NCBI GenBank assembly: GCA_964618455.1
Contig: CAZUAQ010000008.1
Span: 1 to 64,000 of the forward strand
Direction: 5' to 3'
DNA: 64,000 bases
Origin: CAZUAQ01 sp964618455
Lineage (GTDB): Bacteria; Planctomycetota; Phycisphaerae; UBA1845; PWPN01
This document shows, piece after piece, positions 1 to 7,976 of this stretch; the stretch's first letter is position 1; each line of letters starts with the position of its first letter. The notes under the pieces were generated by a model that did not search any database, was not told the DNA's origin, and saw only the letters and a list, made by a program, of their open reading frames with translations. A program made the translations under genes and the position numbers.

Positions 1-1
1 A

Positions 2-75
2 GGGGCCGTAGCTCAATTGGTTAGAGCATCGGACTGTCGATCCGAAGGTTGCGGGTTCGATTCCCGTCGGCCTCG
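2..75 (+). tRNA. tRNA-Asp (anticodon GTC)
   Basis: A full cloverleaf can be folded by eye. The 7-bp acceptor stem pairs 2-8 with 68-74 and contains one G-U pair. The D-arm stem is GCTC/GAGC. The anticodon stem TCGGA/TCCGA closes the loop CTGTCGA, which gives anticodon GTC. The T-arm stem GCGGG/CCCGT closes TTCGATT. The discriminator is G75 and CCA is not encoded. The 3' half (31-77) is repeated at 2733-2779, so this gene appears to be the attachment site of the decayed element to its right. The intact copy lies at the left end of that element. Confidence 0.96.
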
Positions 76-77
76 TT
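31..77 (+). repeat. Left copy of 47-bp direct repeat (attL-like, tRNA-Asp 3' half)
   Basis: Positions 31-77 are identical to 2733-2779. They cover the anticodon loop, T-arm and 3' end of tRNA-Asp plus two T residues. Weaker similarity continues for about 45 bp, including a shared CCCCC run, a GATCGG motif and a TAGGTGG motif. Tyrosine recombinases that insert into tRNA genes leave this kind of duplication, and the integrase remnant starts only about 145 bp further on. Confidence 0.85.
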
Positions 78-180
78 ATTCCCCCCTGAAAAGCAAGTGC
101 TGATCGGGCCACCACTTAGGTGGTTCGTTCTGCGCGGTCATCTGTCCGGCACGCTGGCGTCATCACGCCCAACTCAAGCC

Positions 181-205
181 CATTTACACTGGTTTTACAC
201 TGTGG
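181..205 (+). repeat. 25-bp direct repeat, copy 1 (tandem TTTACACT units)
   Basis: This 25-bp block contains two TTTACACT-like units 11 bp apart. It recurs exactly at 2567-2591 near the other end of the island. Copy 1 lies just upstream of the integrase ribosome-binding site, and copy 2 lies upstream of the right tRNA repeat. Candidate roles are an integrase arm or excisionase binding site, or a promoter element copied with the element end. The role is inference; the repetition is directly visible. Confidence 0.7.
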
Positions 206-221
206 TTTGGGAGGTATTGTG

Positions 222-464
222 ATGATCCGCGTGAGCAAACTGAAAAGATCCAACGGTTACTGGTATGTACGTTACTGGTTGAGCGGTCAGGCGATCGATG
301 AATCCGCCCGTACTAAAAGCGAGTCGGCGGCCGAGACGTATCATCACGAAAGAAGTCTGCTGTACAAGGTCCACGAAGGACGATACAAGAGTCATACGAG
401 CCTCCCTGCTCTACGCGTTGGTCCAACTACCCTACGCATCGGACAGGAGGCTCTTTTTTATTGA
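222..464 (+). pseudogene. Tyrosine recombinase/integrase, N-terminal stub
   Basis: The frame opens at ATG 222 behind GGGAGG (209-214). Its first 40 or so residues (VSKLKR.NGYWYVRYWL, then AIDESARTKSESAAE) resemble the arm-binding N-terminus of planctomycete tyrosine recombinases. After that the sequence no longer looks like an integrase, and the frame stops at 80 residues. A complete enzyme would be about 350-450 residues with a C-terminal R..H.R..Y catalytic domain, which is absent throughout the island. The gene is therefore broken and the element cannot mobilise itself. Confidence 0.7.
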
Positions 465-682
465 AACGAGGCCATCCCAAGGCCCTCAAAAAGTGCGAAA
501 GTCGAACTTAGATTAAATGTGTTTGCTATGGTGGCATGTTCGAGCGTTGTTTGTTTCGTGCTATTGTATAGTATGGCAAAATGACTTCAACCTAGAAACG
601 ACCCCAAGGAGCTGGCTGCGCTGGGACTTGTGTATGCAGAGGTCGCGAAGCACGCAGTGTGACTGCCAGTTGCAGATTTGAC

Positions 683-1132
683 ATGATCATGCGGTTAAGA
701 GTTAATTACTTCGTTGTGGCGATCTTGTTTCTTGTGGTGTTGGCAAGTATCGCGTTTCTTTTTCATCGGACATTCCTGGCGAAGTACATCGAAGTTGACG
801 AGTTTGAACTTGGCAACGGGTATTCAATTATTACTACGAGGTCAAATCACTATGAAATAAGCATACCCTATTACTGCGAGGTCCGGAGAGGCGAGGACGA
901 GATCGTAGCCCCTATTGCGGTCTATACTCATTCTCCAGACAGTCCTGAGCCTAAGTTTGTTCTTTTCTCAGACAAAAATGGAAATGCTTTCGCTGTGTGG
1001 TGTGAGGGAGAACCCGCAGGTTTTGTGTTTTTCTGGAATCACCGTTCAGGTGAATCTTGGCCCGGGGATCTTAACTGGAATGCTGTGGAACCACTAATGG
1101 CGAATATGCATCGGTGGTCATCGGATAAGTGA
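683..1132 (+). CDS. Hypothetical membrane-anchored protein of the island
   Basis: This is a 149-residue product. I start it at ATG 683; a GTG at 659 in the same frame is possible, and neither has a strong ribosome-binding site. Residues 6-25 form one hydrophobic segment, followed by a hydrophilic domain with a Cys in YYCEV and another in VWCEG. I do not recognise a family. Local base composition is clearly richer in A+T than the rest of the window, which fits acquired DNA between the two tRNA-Asp repeats. Whether it is expressed is unknown. Confidence 0.5.
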   Translation: MIMRLRVNYFVVAILFLVVLASIAFLFHRTFLAKYIEVDEFELGNGYSIITTRSNHYEISIPYYCEVRRGEDEIVAPIAVYTHSPDSPEPKFVLFSDKNGNAFAVWCEGEPAGFVFFWNHRSGESWPGDLNWNAVEPLMANMHRWSSDK

Positions 1133-1677
1133 TTCGATGCCATGCTTTATTTGAAGCGGGAGCGCAGTTGTGCCAGCGTATCGAAACGGGGACGCTGTTA
1201 GCACTGCAGCGCAAAGTCGTCCAAATCGGGGCGATATCGGGGCCGCCAAGCCTGTTTCTGCCCCCGAAACGCGGGCCAGGAGGCCGAAATCAGTTACCTT
1301 CCGCTGTAGTATTAGTTCTAAACATAGAACGATGAAAAACAGAGCATCAATGGAATGTATAAAGTGAATCCTTGGGAGAAACAGTGTTATGCGACATTCG
1401 ATCATCACGATAAATCGGAGTTGTTCTCATTTTGTGGTGTGGTTCGGCCTTTGGGGCGAACGAGGTTGCTTACGAGTTGTTTCTTGGCGGAGACAACCAT
1501 GAGAGCGACAACGAAACGGATATGAGCCTGGAGATCACGCCATGATATAGGCAGGTCGTGTATAGCTTACGATGGCGCTGGTTATGGGGAGTTGTTCACA
1601 AACCATACACTAAGGACATTGTGCTTGTCGTTTGCTGCAAACCCATCATGGTTTGATCGCGCGGCCAGGAGTTGTCT
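1133..1677. other. Island stretch with no supported gene
   Basis: No convincing gene is visible here. One short plus-strand frame ending at TGA 1543-1545 reads like a signal-peptide end (CGSAFGA) followed by NEVAYELFLGG and an acidic stretch. It resembles the start of a secreted protein but has no good start codon and stops at once, so it may be another gene relic. Minus-strand frames across 1118-1408 have no recognisable features. Confidence 0.4.
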
Positions 1678-1965
1678 ATGTCAAACATTATCGCTGAGAA
1701 CACGGAACCACGGGGGGATACCCATCCGCATGCTCCCTTCTGTGCCGTACCCGCTCAGGAAGCCCAGCAGGCCATCCTCAAGGCATTCTCATACGAAGGG
1801 GATCTCCGAGTTCGTCATCTGTGGTCCAAAGAAGCAACCTCCCAATATCGGGCACATTGGTTTCGCCAAGTGGACGGCGAGATGATGATTACCACGTCCT
1901 TGTTCCTCAGCGTCACGAAAACGCCAGAAGGTCTTGCTGTCCTCAATGAGACTGTCGTGTGCTGA
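1678..1965 (+). CDS. Small hypothetical protein of the island
   Basis: This is a 95-residue product starting at ATG 1678, six bases after AGGAG (1667-1671), which is the best translation signal in the island. A TTG two codons upstream is less likely. The protein is soluble in appearance, with HLWSKEATSQYRAHWFR in the middle and a hydrophobic tail ending in VVC. No family is recognised. The good ribosome-binding site and clean frame make it more likely to be real than its island neighbours. It lies between the two tRNA-Asp repeats and is probably element cargo. Confidence 0.5.
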   Translation: MSNIIAENTEPRGDTHPHAPFCAVPAQEAQQAILKAFSYEGDLRVRHLWSKEATSQYRAHWFRQVDGEMMITTSLFLSVTKTPEGLAVLNETVVC

Positions 1966-2204
1966 TGCTGGTGACTGGGATGGACGGGCTGTGAGTCGCG
2001 TCTGCAACTGCCGCCCCGACCACCACCGCAAGAAACGAACTTCGCCATCGGGTCGAGCCAATCCGTTCCAGTCATCTTATGATCTTCTGTTCTGGGTCAA
2101 GGGCTGCGTGGTGTTGCCAACACGGATAAACTCTTTGCTTTTCGGCCCGGCCAGCTTGATAACTGCTGGTGTCAGTGGCACCTTCCTTTAGCACAGGTGA
2201 GATC

Positions 2205-2411
2205 ATGGAGACTTCCGCAAGCAACAAAGACCGTAAGCTGGCTCGATGCTGCCTGTCGTGTCCTGCCTGCAAACATGCCCGACGAAAGCAACGAGGTGTG
2301 GCCTTCTGGTTGGTGAAAACGGTGGAGAGCAGGATCTGTCCATTCTGCAGAGCCTATGAGCGAGTTTATCGACGCAAGGCCCATGAGCCAGTGCCAGAGC
2401 CTCCTGCATGA
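2205..2411 (+). CDS. Small two-CxxC zinc-ribbon-like protein
   Basis: The product has 68 residues. I start it at ATG 2205, preceded by AGGTGAG (2195-2201). Two cysteine pairs are visible, CLSCPAC and CPFC, about 30 residues apart and separated by a basic, aromatic stretch. That is the layout of a small zinc ribbon. The C-terminus is rich in Arg, Lys and Pro. Function is unknown; nucleic-acid binding is an inference from the basic zinc-ribbon form. Its 3' end overlaps, in another frame, the DinB-like tail that follows. Confidence 0.5.
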   Translation: METSASNKDRKLARCCLSCPACKHARRKQRGVAFWLVKTVESRICPFCRAYERVYRRKAHEPVPEPPA

Positions 2412-2532
2412 TCACCGCATGTCAGTAAAAAGTCATCGGCACCATCGCCAACTGGACCTGACGATTGATGCAATCCGGGAACGGTTCGGGGATGGGGCGA
2501 TTGGAAGAGGCGCCGATACGAATCAAGCGTAG
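2401..2532 (+). pseudogene. Fragment resembling the C-terminal tail of Y-family DNA polymerase (DinB-like)
   Basis: One frame reading through 2401 and ending at TAG 2530-2532 encodes a peptide with LDLTIDAIRERFGDGAIGRG. This resembles the last helix region of DinB/ImuB-type Y-family polymerases, whose proteins often end in a pattern like IDxIRxRFGxxAIxR. None of the catalytic palm domain is present upstream, where the zinc-ribbon gene lies in a different frame. I read it as a relic of a polymerase gene once carried by the element. The call rests on about 20 residues and could be chance. Confidence 0.35.
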
Positions 2533-2566
2533 CGTAAATCACGATCGGGCTGACTTGAGCCGTTGT

Positions 2567-2591
2567 CATTTACACTGGTTTTACACTGTGG
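2567..2591 (+). repeat. 25-bp direct repeat, copy 2
   Basis: This is identical to 181-205. Here no integrase gene follows; instead about 140 bp of unassigned sequence leads to the right tRNA-Asp repeat. A second copy of the integrase upstream region suggests either that this block belongs to the element ends, or that an earlier tandem insertion was deleted and left its edge behind. Confidence 0.7.
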
Positions 2592-2732
2592 CAGGTTGCG
2601 GGCCTATGTGGCCGACGCTATCCAAGCACACATACCTCCCGGATGCGCAAGTCCCTTGACTGACATGCATTTATGTGCTATAAATCCTGTAATTGTAGGT
2701 GCTTGGGTTAGGCAGCATTTTGCCCCAGAGGG

Positions 2733-2779
2733 GGACTGTCGATCCGAAGGTTGCGGGTTCGATTCCCGTCGGCCTCGTT
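2733..2779 (+). repeat. Right copy of 47-bp direct repeat (attR-like partial tRNA-Asp)
   Basis: This is an exact copy of 31-77. It has the anticodon stem-loop 3' part, T-arm and acceptor 3' strand, but no 5' acceptor strand or D-arm, so it is not a functional tRNA. It marks the right boundary of the inserted element, giving a 2702-bp offset between repeats. Confidence 0.85.
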
Positions 2780-2865
2780 TTTCCCCCGTGAATAATTGCA
2801 GATCGGCCTGCCTCCCTAGGTGGCCGCTGCGCGCTCGCGATGCGGAATCCGTGCAGCATTATGGT

Positions 2866-2914
2866 CTCCAAAGTAAACGGATGGGCACGGCTGTTGTTCG
2901 CCGCGCCCATCCGT
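2866..2914 (-). terminator. Hairpin terminator for the Kelch gene
   Basis: ACGGATGGGC (2877-2886) pairs with GCCCATCCGT (2905-2914) to form a 10-bp stem. On the minus strand the stem is followed by TTTACTTTGG, a modest U-rich tail. It lies about 40 bp past the stop of the minus-strand Kelch gene. Confidence 0.55.
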
Positions 2915-2955
2915 GGATGGCTTCCGGATTGTGGTGACGTCAGCGAAGCGGCGGC

Positions 2956-5019
2956 TCAGTGGCCGTGCGGGCTGTCACTCTTGGCCTGGAGCGTCGCGTC
3001 GTCCTTGTCGCCGGCCGGTATGGCGGGATCGACCAGGGCCAGCATGATCTTCGACGGGTCCTCGAAGTGCGTGCTCACGAACAGCAGCCGATCGTTGAAC
3101 GTGAACATCCGCATGTGGCGCGTCGGGATCGGCAGCTTCTCCATCACCAGCGACCACTTCTGCGTTTCCGGGTCAAACACCTCCATCGACGCGTTCGGCA
3201 CGATGTCGCCCAGATCGTCCTGTGACGAGCCGCCGGCCATGTAGATCCTGCCGTTCAGTACCGCCATCTCCGGCGACAATCGCGTCTTGGACGGGCACGG
3301 CATCGACGACCACTTTTCGCTTTCGAAGTCGTACACGTCGCAATCGTCAATCAGCTTGAAGCCCTCGCGCATGCCACTGATCATGTAATAGCGCCCGTCG
3401 AGATAAGCTTCCCCGAATGCGCGGCGCGGCTGCGGAATGTCGAAGCCTGCCGGCTCGAAGGTGCCGTCTTCGTCGGTCGTGTCCCACTTGAGCACGTCGG
3501 TCACGTGGCGGAACTGATCCTTGCGCTCGCGCCGTGGATCGTAATCCAGCCCGCCGAAGATCCAGACCACGCCCTTGCGATAGACCGCGCCGAACTGCGT
3601 TCGCCCGCGACCCGGTAACGCGGCGGAGATCTTCTCCCACACTTCGTCCGAGCTGTTGTACGCGAAGACGTCCGGGTGCGTGACCGCCGCCTCGCCGTTG
3701 TGGCCGAAACCACCGATCATCCAGGCGTGGTCCTCATCGCCGCGGACGGTGATCATCGACTGCCGCGCCACCGGAAGATCCGGCAACCGATGGAACTTCA
3801 TGGAGTTGAGGCTAAGCGACCAGCCTTCGTTGAGGAAGTGGTACTCCTCGAAGTCGTGCTGGCCGAGGCTGTTGTTGCCGCCCCAGAAGTGCAGTGTCTG
3901 CTCGGCGAGGATGACGCCCTGGCGGTTCTTGGCCTGGCTGGGGTACGGCAGCTCCCAGGTCCACACGCGGGGGACGTTCGGCTCCGGCGAGGTGGTCGGC
4001 ACGTACTCGATCTGGCGGTAGTGTCCGCCCATGGCGGCGCCAGCCACCGCCACCAGCATCCCGTCGTTGACCGGCAGCAGGCGATGGAAGAAACGTGGGA
4101 AGGTCAACGACGTGACCGAGGCCCACTCCATCGCATCCACATCGAGCTTGTACAGCGTGCCGCCCATGCCCGAGGCGTAGATGTCGCCCTGAACCGCGAA
4201 GGCCGACATGCCGAAGCCGCTCTGGGGAAACTCCGGGCCCTCTTTCCACTCCTGCGATTCGAGATCGAGCACATCCACGCGGGCCGTCGGTTTGCCTTCA
4301 GGCGTGATGCCGCCCATGACGAAGAGCTTGCCCTTCGCCGCCGCCACGGCCACGGCGCGACGCCGGAACGGCTGCTTGGGCAGCTTCTCCCACGACGGGG
4401 TTTCGCTGCCGAGATCCATCACATAGCCATGATCCAGCCAGGTGCCGAACGTCGGGTCATCTTCCAGCGTCCATCCGCCGGCCACGTAGAGCTTACCGTC
4501 GTAGGCGACGACGTCATGCGAGGAGCGCGGCTCCGGCAGATCCGGCAGTTCGCTCCAGGTTCGCGTGACGGGGTCGAACGTGTCGACATCGGTGACCGAG
4601 TGGAGGCTTTCCGCCTCGTCACTCGCATTGGTGGCGTACATGCCGCCGATGCGATACAGCTTGCCCTCCCAGGCCACCAGCGCCACCGACTGCCGCGCCT
4701 CGCCGCCGGGGAGTTTCTCCCAGGTCACACCGTCCAGCAGATTGAGGCGTCGGAAATCGGAGGAGAGGTTGTCGCGCGAATGCTGATGCGCCTTGCCCGT
4801 GTGTCCGCCGGTGACATAAAGCCACTGGCCGTCCACGGCGGCGCCGAAACTCGCGATGCCTTCGGGAAGCATGCTCGTGCGCTGGGTTTCCGCGCGTGTT
4901 GCTTTCGGTTCGCCCATGGCTTGTTCCACACTCCATGTCAGTCCCAAACCTCCGGCGAGCAGCAGCACTGCCGCCCACGCGGGCTTCCTATGATACGTGC
5001 ACCCTGACCAATGAATCAT
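2956..5019 (-). CDS. Secreted Kelch-repeat (beta-propeller) protein
   Basis: This is a 687-residue protein starting at ATG 5019, six bases after AGGAG. A hydrophobic N-terminal segment (residues 15-34, ending near the Gly-Glu-Pro region) looks like a signal peptide or anchor. The body is a long series of Kelch-type units with double glycines (YVTGGHT, YRIGGMY, YVAGGW, FVMGGI, WIFGGLD, YMAGGSS) and the following Trp. There are enough units for one or two six- or seven-bladed propellers. The C-terminus is hydrophilic and ends in HGH. Kelch propellers are binding or galactose-oxidase-like scaffolds; no catalytic signature is visible. It is transcribed as a single unit with its own hairpin downstream. 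Confidence 0.85.
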   Translation of the reverse strand: MIHWSGCTYHRKPAWAAVLLLAGGLGLTWSVEQAMGEPKATRAETQRTSMLPEGIASFGAAVDGQWLYVTGGHTGKAHQHSRDNLSSDFRRLNLLDGVTWEKLPGGEARQSVALVAWEGKLYRIGGMYATNASDEAESLHSVTDVDTFDPVTRTWSELPDLPEPRSSHDVVAYDGKLYVAGGWTLEDDPTFGTWLDHGYVMDLGSETPSWEKLPKQPFRRRAVAVAAAKGKLFVMGGITPEGKPTARVDVLDLESQEWKEGPEFPQSGFGMSAFAVQGDIYASGMGGTLYKLDVDAMEWASVTSLTFPRFFHRLLPVNDGMLVAVAGAAMGGHYRQIEYVPTTSPEPNVPRVWTWELPYPSQAKNRQGVILAEQTLHFWGGNNSLGQHDFEEYHFLNEGWSLSLNSMKFHRLPDLPVARQSMITVRGDEDHAWMIGGFGHNGEAAVTHPDVFAYNSSDEVWEKISAALPGRGRTQFGAVYRKGVVWIFGGLDYDPRRERKDQFRHVTDVLKWDTTDEDGTFEPAGFDIPQPRRAFGEAYLDGRYYMISGMREGFKLIDDCDVYDFESEKWSSMPCPSKTRLSPEMAVLNGRIYMAGGSSQDDLGDIVPNASMEVFDPETQKWSLVMEKLPIPTRHMRMFTFNDRLLFVSTHFEDPSKIMLALVDPAIPAGDKDDATLQAKSDSPHGH

Positions 5020-5098
5020 GTGTCGTCTCCTGACAATCTGAAAATCGTGTTGAAGGTGATCCGCGCCTCACGAGGCGGATCTTCGGGGGTCTGATGAA

Positions 5099-5998
5099 TT
5101 AATCCACGTGCTGGGCCCAGTAGCGCGTGAAGTACGTTTCCTGGCGTTGCGGCGTTCCGTCCGCGTGAAATTCATGATAGCCGGTATTCGCGCCGACTTT
5201 CGCGCCGGTCAGCGTTTCCCAGTTCGCGCGATTGCGCGACAGGTCGACGCGGGAATCGAGCTTGCCCCAGTGCGGATACACGGGGTCGACCGTTGCCCCC
5301 GCGCCGTCGCTCAGCCCCATGACGGAGGGATCGTCCTTCTGCGGGATGAACGTCTCACGAATGATGGGGAAGCGGATGTTCCACGCGCCCTTGGCGTTCT
5401 TGTTGAAAGCGTAGCCTGAGGAATCATAGCGCCGCCCGTCGAGCAGGCGATAGGGGCGGCCGTCGAAGATGGTGTAATTGCGAAAAGCGGGATCGAGCGC
5501 GTTGAACTGGTAGGCCGCCTTGTGCGCGTCATAGCCCTCGGTGTAGTACGCGCGATTGTTGAAGCCGCTGGAGCTGTAGTTCGCGGGATCCTCCTCGTAC
5601 GGCAGCCCGGACAGGACATACGTCACTTTCCATCCGCCGCGACCGGCCTCGAACGGATAGCCGCGCACCGCCGAAGGGCAGACCCAGCTGTCCTGCTCGA
5701 CATGACGCCGCAGCACGTTGACCGCCGAGCGCCTGTACTTTGCATCAAACGGGTCGGCGTTGGGATCCGCGCTGTTGACATCGTACACCATCGGCAGGCG
5801 GTCCCGCTGCTCGAGCGAGTACGCATAGATGCCGGTGAAGATCGCGCGCATGTTGTTCCGGCACACCAGGCGCCGGGCCTGCTCGCGCGCGTTGCGAAGC
5901 GACGGCAGAAGAATCGCCATCAGCAGGGCGATCACCGCCACAACCACGAGCACTTCGATGAGCGTGAATCCCTTGGGGCGACGAGGCTCAACCGTCAT
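5099..5998 (-). CDS. Prepilin-type N-terminal domain protein (pseudopilin-like)
   Basis: The product has 299 residues from ATG 5998, preceded on its strand by AAAGGAT. A basic leader is followed by the type IV prepilin processing site, with cleavage expected after Gly10 before FTLIEVLVVV, and a 20-residue hydrophobic helix. The large C-terminal domain fits the abundant planctomycete family of secreted pseudopilin-like proteins processed by PilD-type peptidase. An upstream extension of the frame lies inside the neighbouring gene and was rejected. The dockerin-like gene ends 40 bp upstream, so the two may be co-transcribed. The exact role is unknown. Confidence 0.85.
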   Translation of the reverse strand: MTVEPRRPKGFTLIEVLVVVAVIALLMAILLPSLRNAREQARRLVCRNNMRAIFTGIYAYSLEQRDRLPMVYDVNSADPNADPFDAKYRRSAVNVLRRHVEQDSWVCPSAVRGYPFEAGRGGWKVTYVLSGLPYEEDPANYSSSGFNNRAYYTEGYDAHKAAYQFNALDPAFRNYTIFDGRPYRLLDGRRYDSSGYAFNKNAKGAWNIRFPIIRETFIPQKDDPSVMGLSDGAGATVDPVYPHWGKLDSRVDLSRNRANWETLTGAKVGANTGYHEFHADGTPQRQETYFTRYWAQHVD

Positions 5999-6038
5999 AA
6001 AGCATCCTTTCACTTCGGCGAGAATCGATCCGGCACAC

Positions 6039-7178
6039 TTACGGCAGCAGACAGGCGGCGTCCGCCATGATTCCCTCTCCGGAATAACACCGCTGCCATG
6101 CGGCAAAATCGCGCTGGTCCACGTCCTGGTCTCCGTCGAGATCGGTGAAGTCGCAACCCTCGGCCGGCGGAACCACCATCGGCCCGGTGCGGCAGTTGCG
6201 CATGATGGCGGCATCGTCCGCGTCCACGTCGCAGTCGCTGTCGAAGTCGCCGAGAAACTCCCCGCAAGTCACGATGCGAAGTTCCGGAGCGTGGGCCAGT
6301 GGATTCAGTACATAGCCTTCCTTGGTAAAGAAAACCGGGTAGTTGGTGTTCGAGCCCATGAAGTCCACTTCGAGCAGCGAGGTTGCGGCGAAGAAGACGC
6401 GTCCCGCGTCCAGTTGCTCCTGCACGTAGCGCCGCACCGCGCCGTCGGCGAGGTCGAGGTTGACGTCGAACGTGACATCGAAGGGCACGGTCTGCGTCAC
6501 GGGCGTGTAATTCTGCGGCTGGCCGATGGCCCAGGGCTCGGGTGTAAACGGCATGGGCGACGCGCCGTTATGAAGACCCTTGGCGCTGTCCTCCACGTGC
6601 AGCGGATCGCCGGTGTCCACGTCGAACGTTAGCGGATAGGGATCGCGCGGAACGTCGCTTTCGCCGCTGCCCCCGGTAAAGGGGGAAGACTCGTTCCAGG
6701 TCGTCGGCGTGTAGGTCGTGAACCCCAATCCGAACAGTTCGATCGGCCTGCAGCCGGGATCGGGATCGTCGCTTTCACCGTCGATGTCGCCGGGTTCGCC
6801 GCGCGGGATGCCGTCGTCATTGAGAAGCCCGTCGCCATTGATGTCGTACGTGTACCACTCGTCCACCGTCGTATCCACGCACCAGCCGGCGTTCTCGATG
6901 TTCGAGTAATTCAATTGCACCGAGAAAATGTTGTAAGCATCGGCCCCCTGACCGGTGGGAATCAGAGTGTCGGTATCCCATGCCGCGTAGAACATGGCAT
7001 CACGATCGTTGAAGCCCGGATTGCCGACGGCGCCGAATATCGAGCTGACCGCGCGGAAACCGTTCGTTCCGTTGAACGGATAATGCCACCGGTCGTGGCT
7101 GGGTGTATCAAAGAAGTGCTCCTCGGTCCGTGCCGTCGTCGGCATCAGCAGGAGCAGGACTGTGATTGCATATCGCAT
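6039..7178 (-). CDS. Secreted protein with C-terminal dockerin-like EF-hand pair
   Basis: This is a 379-residue protein starting at ATG 7178 behind GAGGG. A short hydrophobic N-terminus (MRYAITVLLLLMP) is a signal peptide. The central part is a beta-rich, acidic extracellular domain with DINGDGLLNDDG, a calcium-loop-like sequence. The last 75 residues hold two further DxDxDxD loops (DFDSDCDVDADD and DLDGDQDVDQRD) with paired cysteines (MRNC, QRCYSG). This is the dockerin type I-like tail common in planctomycete secreted proteins. No catalytic domain is recognised. The gene lies between the pseudopilin and PEP-CTERM genes on the same strand. Confidence 0.8.
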   Translation of the reverse strand: MRYAITVLLLLMPTTARTEEHFFDTPSHDRWHYPFNGTNGFRAVSSIFGAVGNPGFNDRDAMFYAAWDTDTLIPTGQGADAYNIFSVQLNYSNIENAGWCVDTTVDEWYTYDINGDGLLNDDGIPRGEPGDIDGESDDPDPGCRPIELFGLGFTTYTPTTWNESSPFTGGSGESDVPRDPYPLTFDVDTGDPLHVEDSAKGLHNGASPMPFTPEPWAIGQPQNYTPVTQTVPFDVTFDVNLDLADGAVRRYVQEQLDAGRVFFAATSLLEVDFMGSNTNYPVFFTKEGYVLNPLAHAPELRIVTCGEFLGDFDSDCDVDADDAAIMRNCRTGPMVVPPAEGCDFTDLDGDQDVDQRDFAAWQRCYSGEGIMADAACLLP

Positions 7179-7235
7179 GAATGGCCCTCGTTGTTCATGT
7201 CGTTCGCGCTCTACCTTTTCGCCTCATCATCTATC

Positions 7236-7282
7236 GAAAGAAAAGTGGCCGGCACGGCGCACCGGGAAGTACGTCGTGCCGG
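7236..7282 (-). terminator. Rho-independent terminator after the PEP-CTERM gene
   Basis: CCGGCACGGCG (7249-7259) pairs with CGTCGTGCCGG (7272-7282) to give an 11-bp stem with one G-U pair. On the minus strand it is followed by CACTTTTCTTTC. It sits 16 bp beyond the stop codon of the minus-strand PEP-CTERM gene and separates it from the dockerin-like gene. Confidence 0.75.
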
Positions 7283-7298
7283 ACTCAGGCATTCAGCG

Positions 7299-7976
7299 TC
7301 AGTGCGCGCGTCGCCGGCGTCCGATCGCCAGCGCGCCCATGCCCAGCGTCAGGATCGCCGCCGGTTCCGGCGTGATCGTGGGCTGATCCAGGCCGAACTG
7401 AACAACCGTGCTCGATCCGGCCAGCGAGGCGGGGACGTTCATCGCCACCTGAATGTTGCCGAGATTGCCGAAGACTTCGTTCAGGCCGAACGCGCCTTCG
7501 TAAATGATGTTGGGGGAGGTCGGCGTGATCGGGATGGTGATCTCCGTCCACACGCCCGACGGGACGAACCCGAACGGCACTCCGACCGCTCCGGGAAAAT
7601 TGAACGGCGTCGCGAACCGGGCATACATCTCCAGGGGCACACCGGCATCATGGTGCACCCACATGCTGAACGCATCCACGCCGCTGCCGACCCAGTCGCC
7701 GACAAAGGCGCTGCCGCTGGAATTGAACGCAGCGTGCCCGCGGAACAGTACTACGGCATCGTCTTCGAGGTTGTTGCCGAAATCCCAACTCTCGGAGACA
7801 TAGCTTCCCCCGCCGACACCTCCCGCGGCTTCCCACGTGGAAAGATTCACACCGCCGCCGTCGCGCCAGTCGGCGGCATCGCTGGAGAAATCCTCGGTGT
7901 ACGGCACGATCACTGACCATGCCGGAGTTGCCGCGACCAGCAAGGCGAAGCAACCCGAAATCATCTGTCGAAACAT
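7299..7976 (-). CDS. PEP-CTERM sorting domain protein
   Basis: This is a 225-residue protein. I start it at ATG 7976, eight bases after AAGGAG; a TTG at 7982 is too close to that site. It has an N-terminal signal peptide (FALLVAATPAWS) and a beta-rich extracellular domain with EDFSSDAADW near the start, followed by a lectin-like jelly-roll pattern. It ends with a PEP-CTERM signal: PEPAAILTLG, a short hydrophobic helix, then RRRR. PEP-CTERM tails are recognised by exosortase, which is not encoded in this window. The cargo domain is probably a carbohydrate-binding or structural fold. Confidence 0.85.
   Translation of the reverse strand: MFRQMISGCFALLVAATPAWSVIVPYTEDFSSDAADWRDGGGVNLSTWEAAGGVGGGSYVSESWDFGNNLEDDAVVLFRGHAAFNSSGSAFVGDWVGSGVDAFSMWVHHDAGVPLEMYARFATPFNFPGAVGVPFGFVPSGVWTEITIPITPTSPNIIYEGAFGLNEVFGNLGNIQVAMNVPASLAGSSTVVQFGLDQPTITPEPAAILTLGMGALAIGRRRRAH

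Noticed and set aside
1118..1408. Minus-strand frame in the island
   Set aside because: There is no ribosome-binding site and no family pattern; it overlaps the end of the better-supported plus-strand gene.
2563..2937. Plus-strand frame running through the right tRNA-Asp repeat
   Set aside because: It reads the tRNA fragment itself (giving RSEGCGFDSRRPR), which is a known artefact. No start signal is present.
3676..5007. Plus-strand frame opposite the Kelch gene
   Set aside because: The product is Arg/His-rich with no motif; the minus-strand Kelch repeats are unmistakable.
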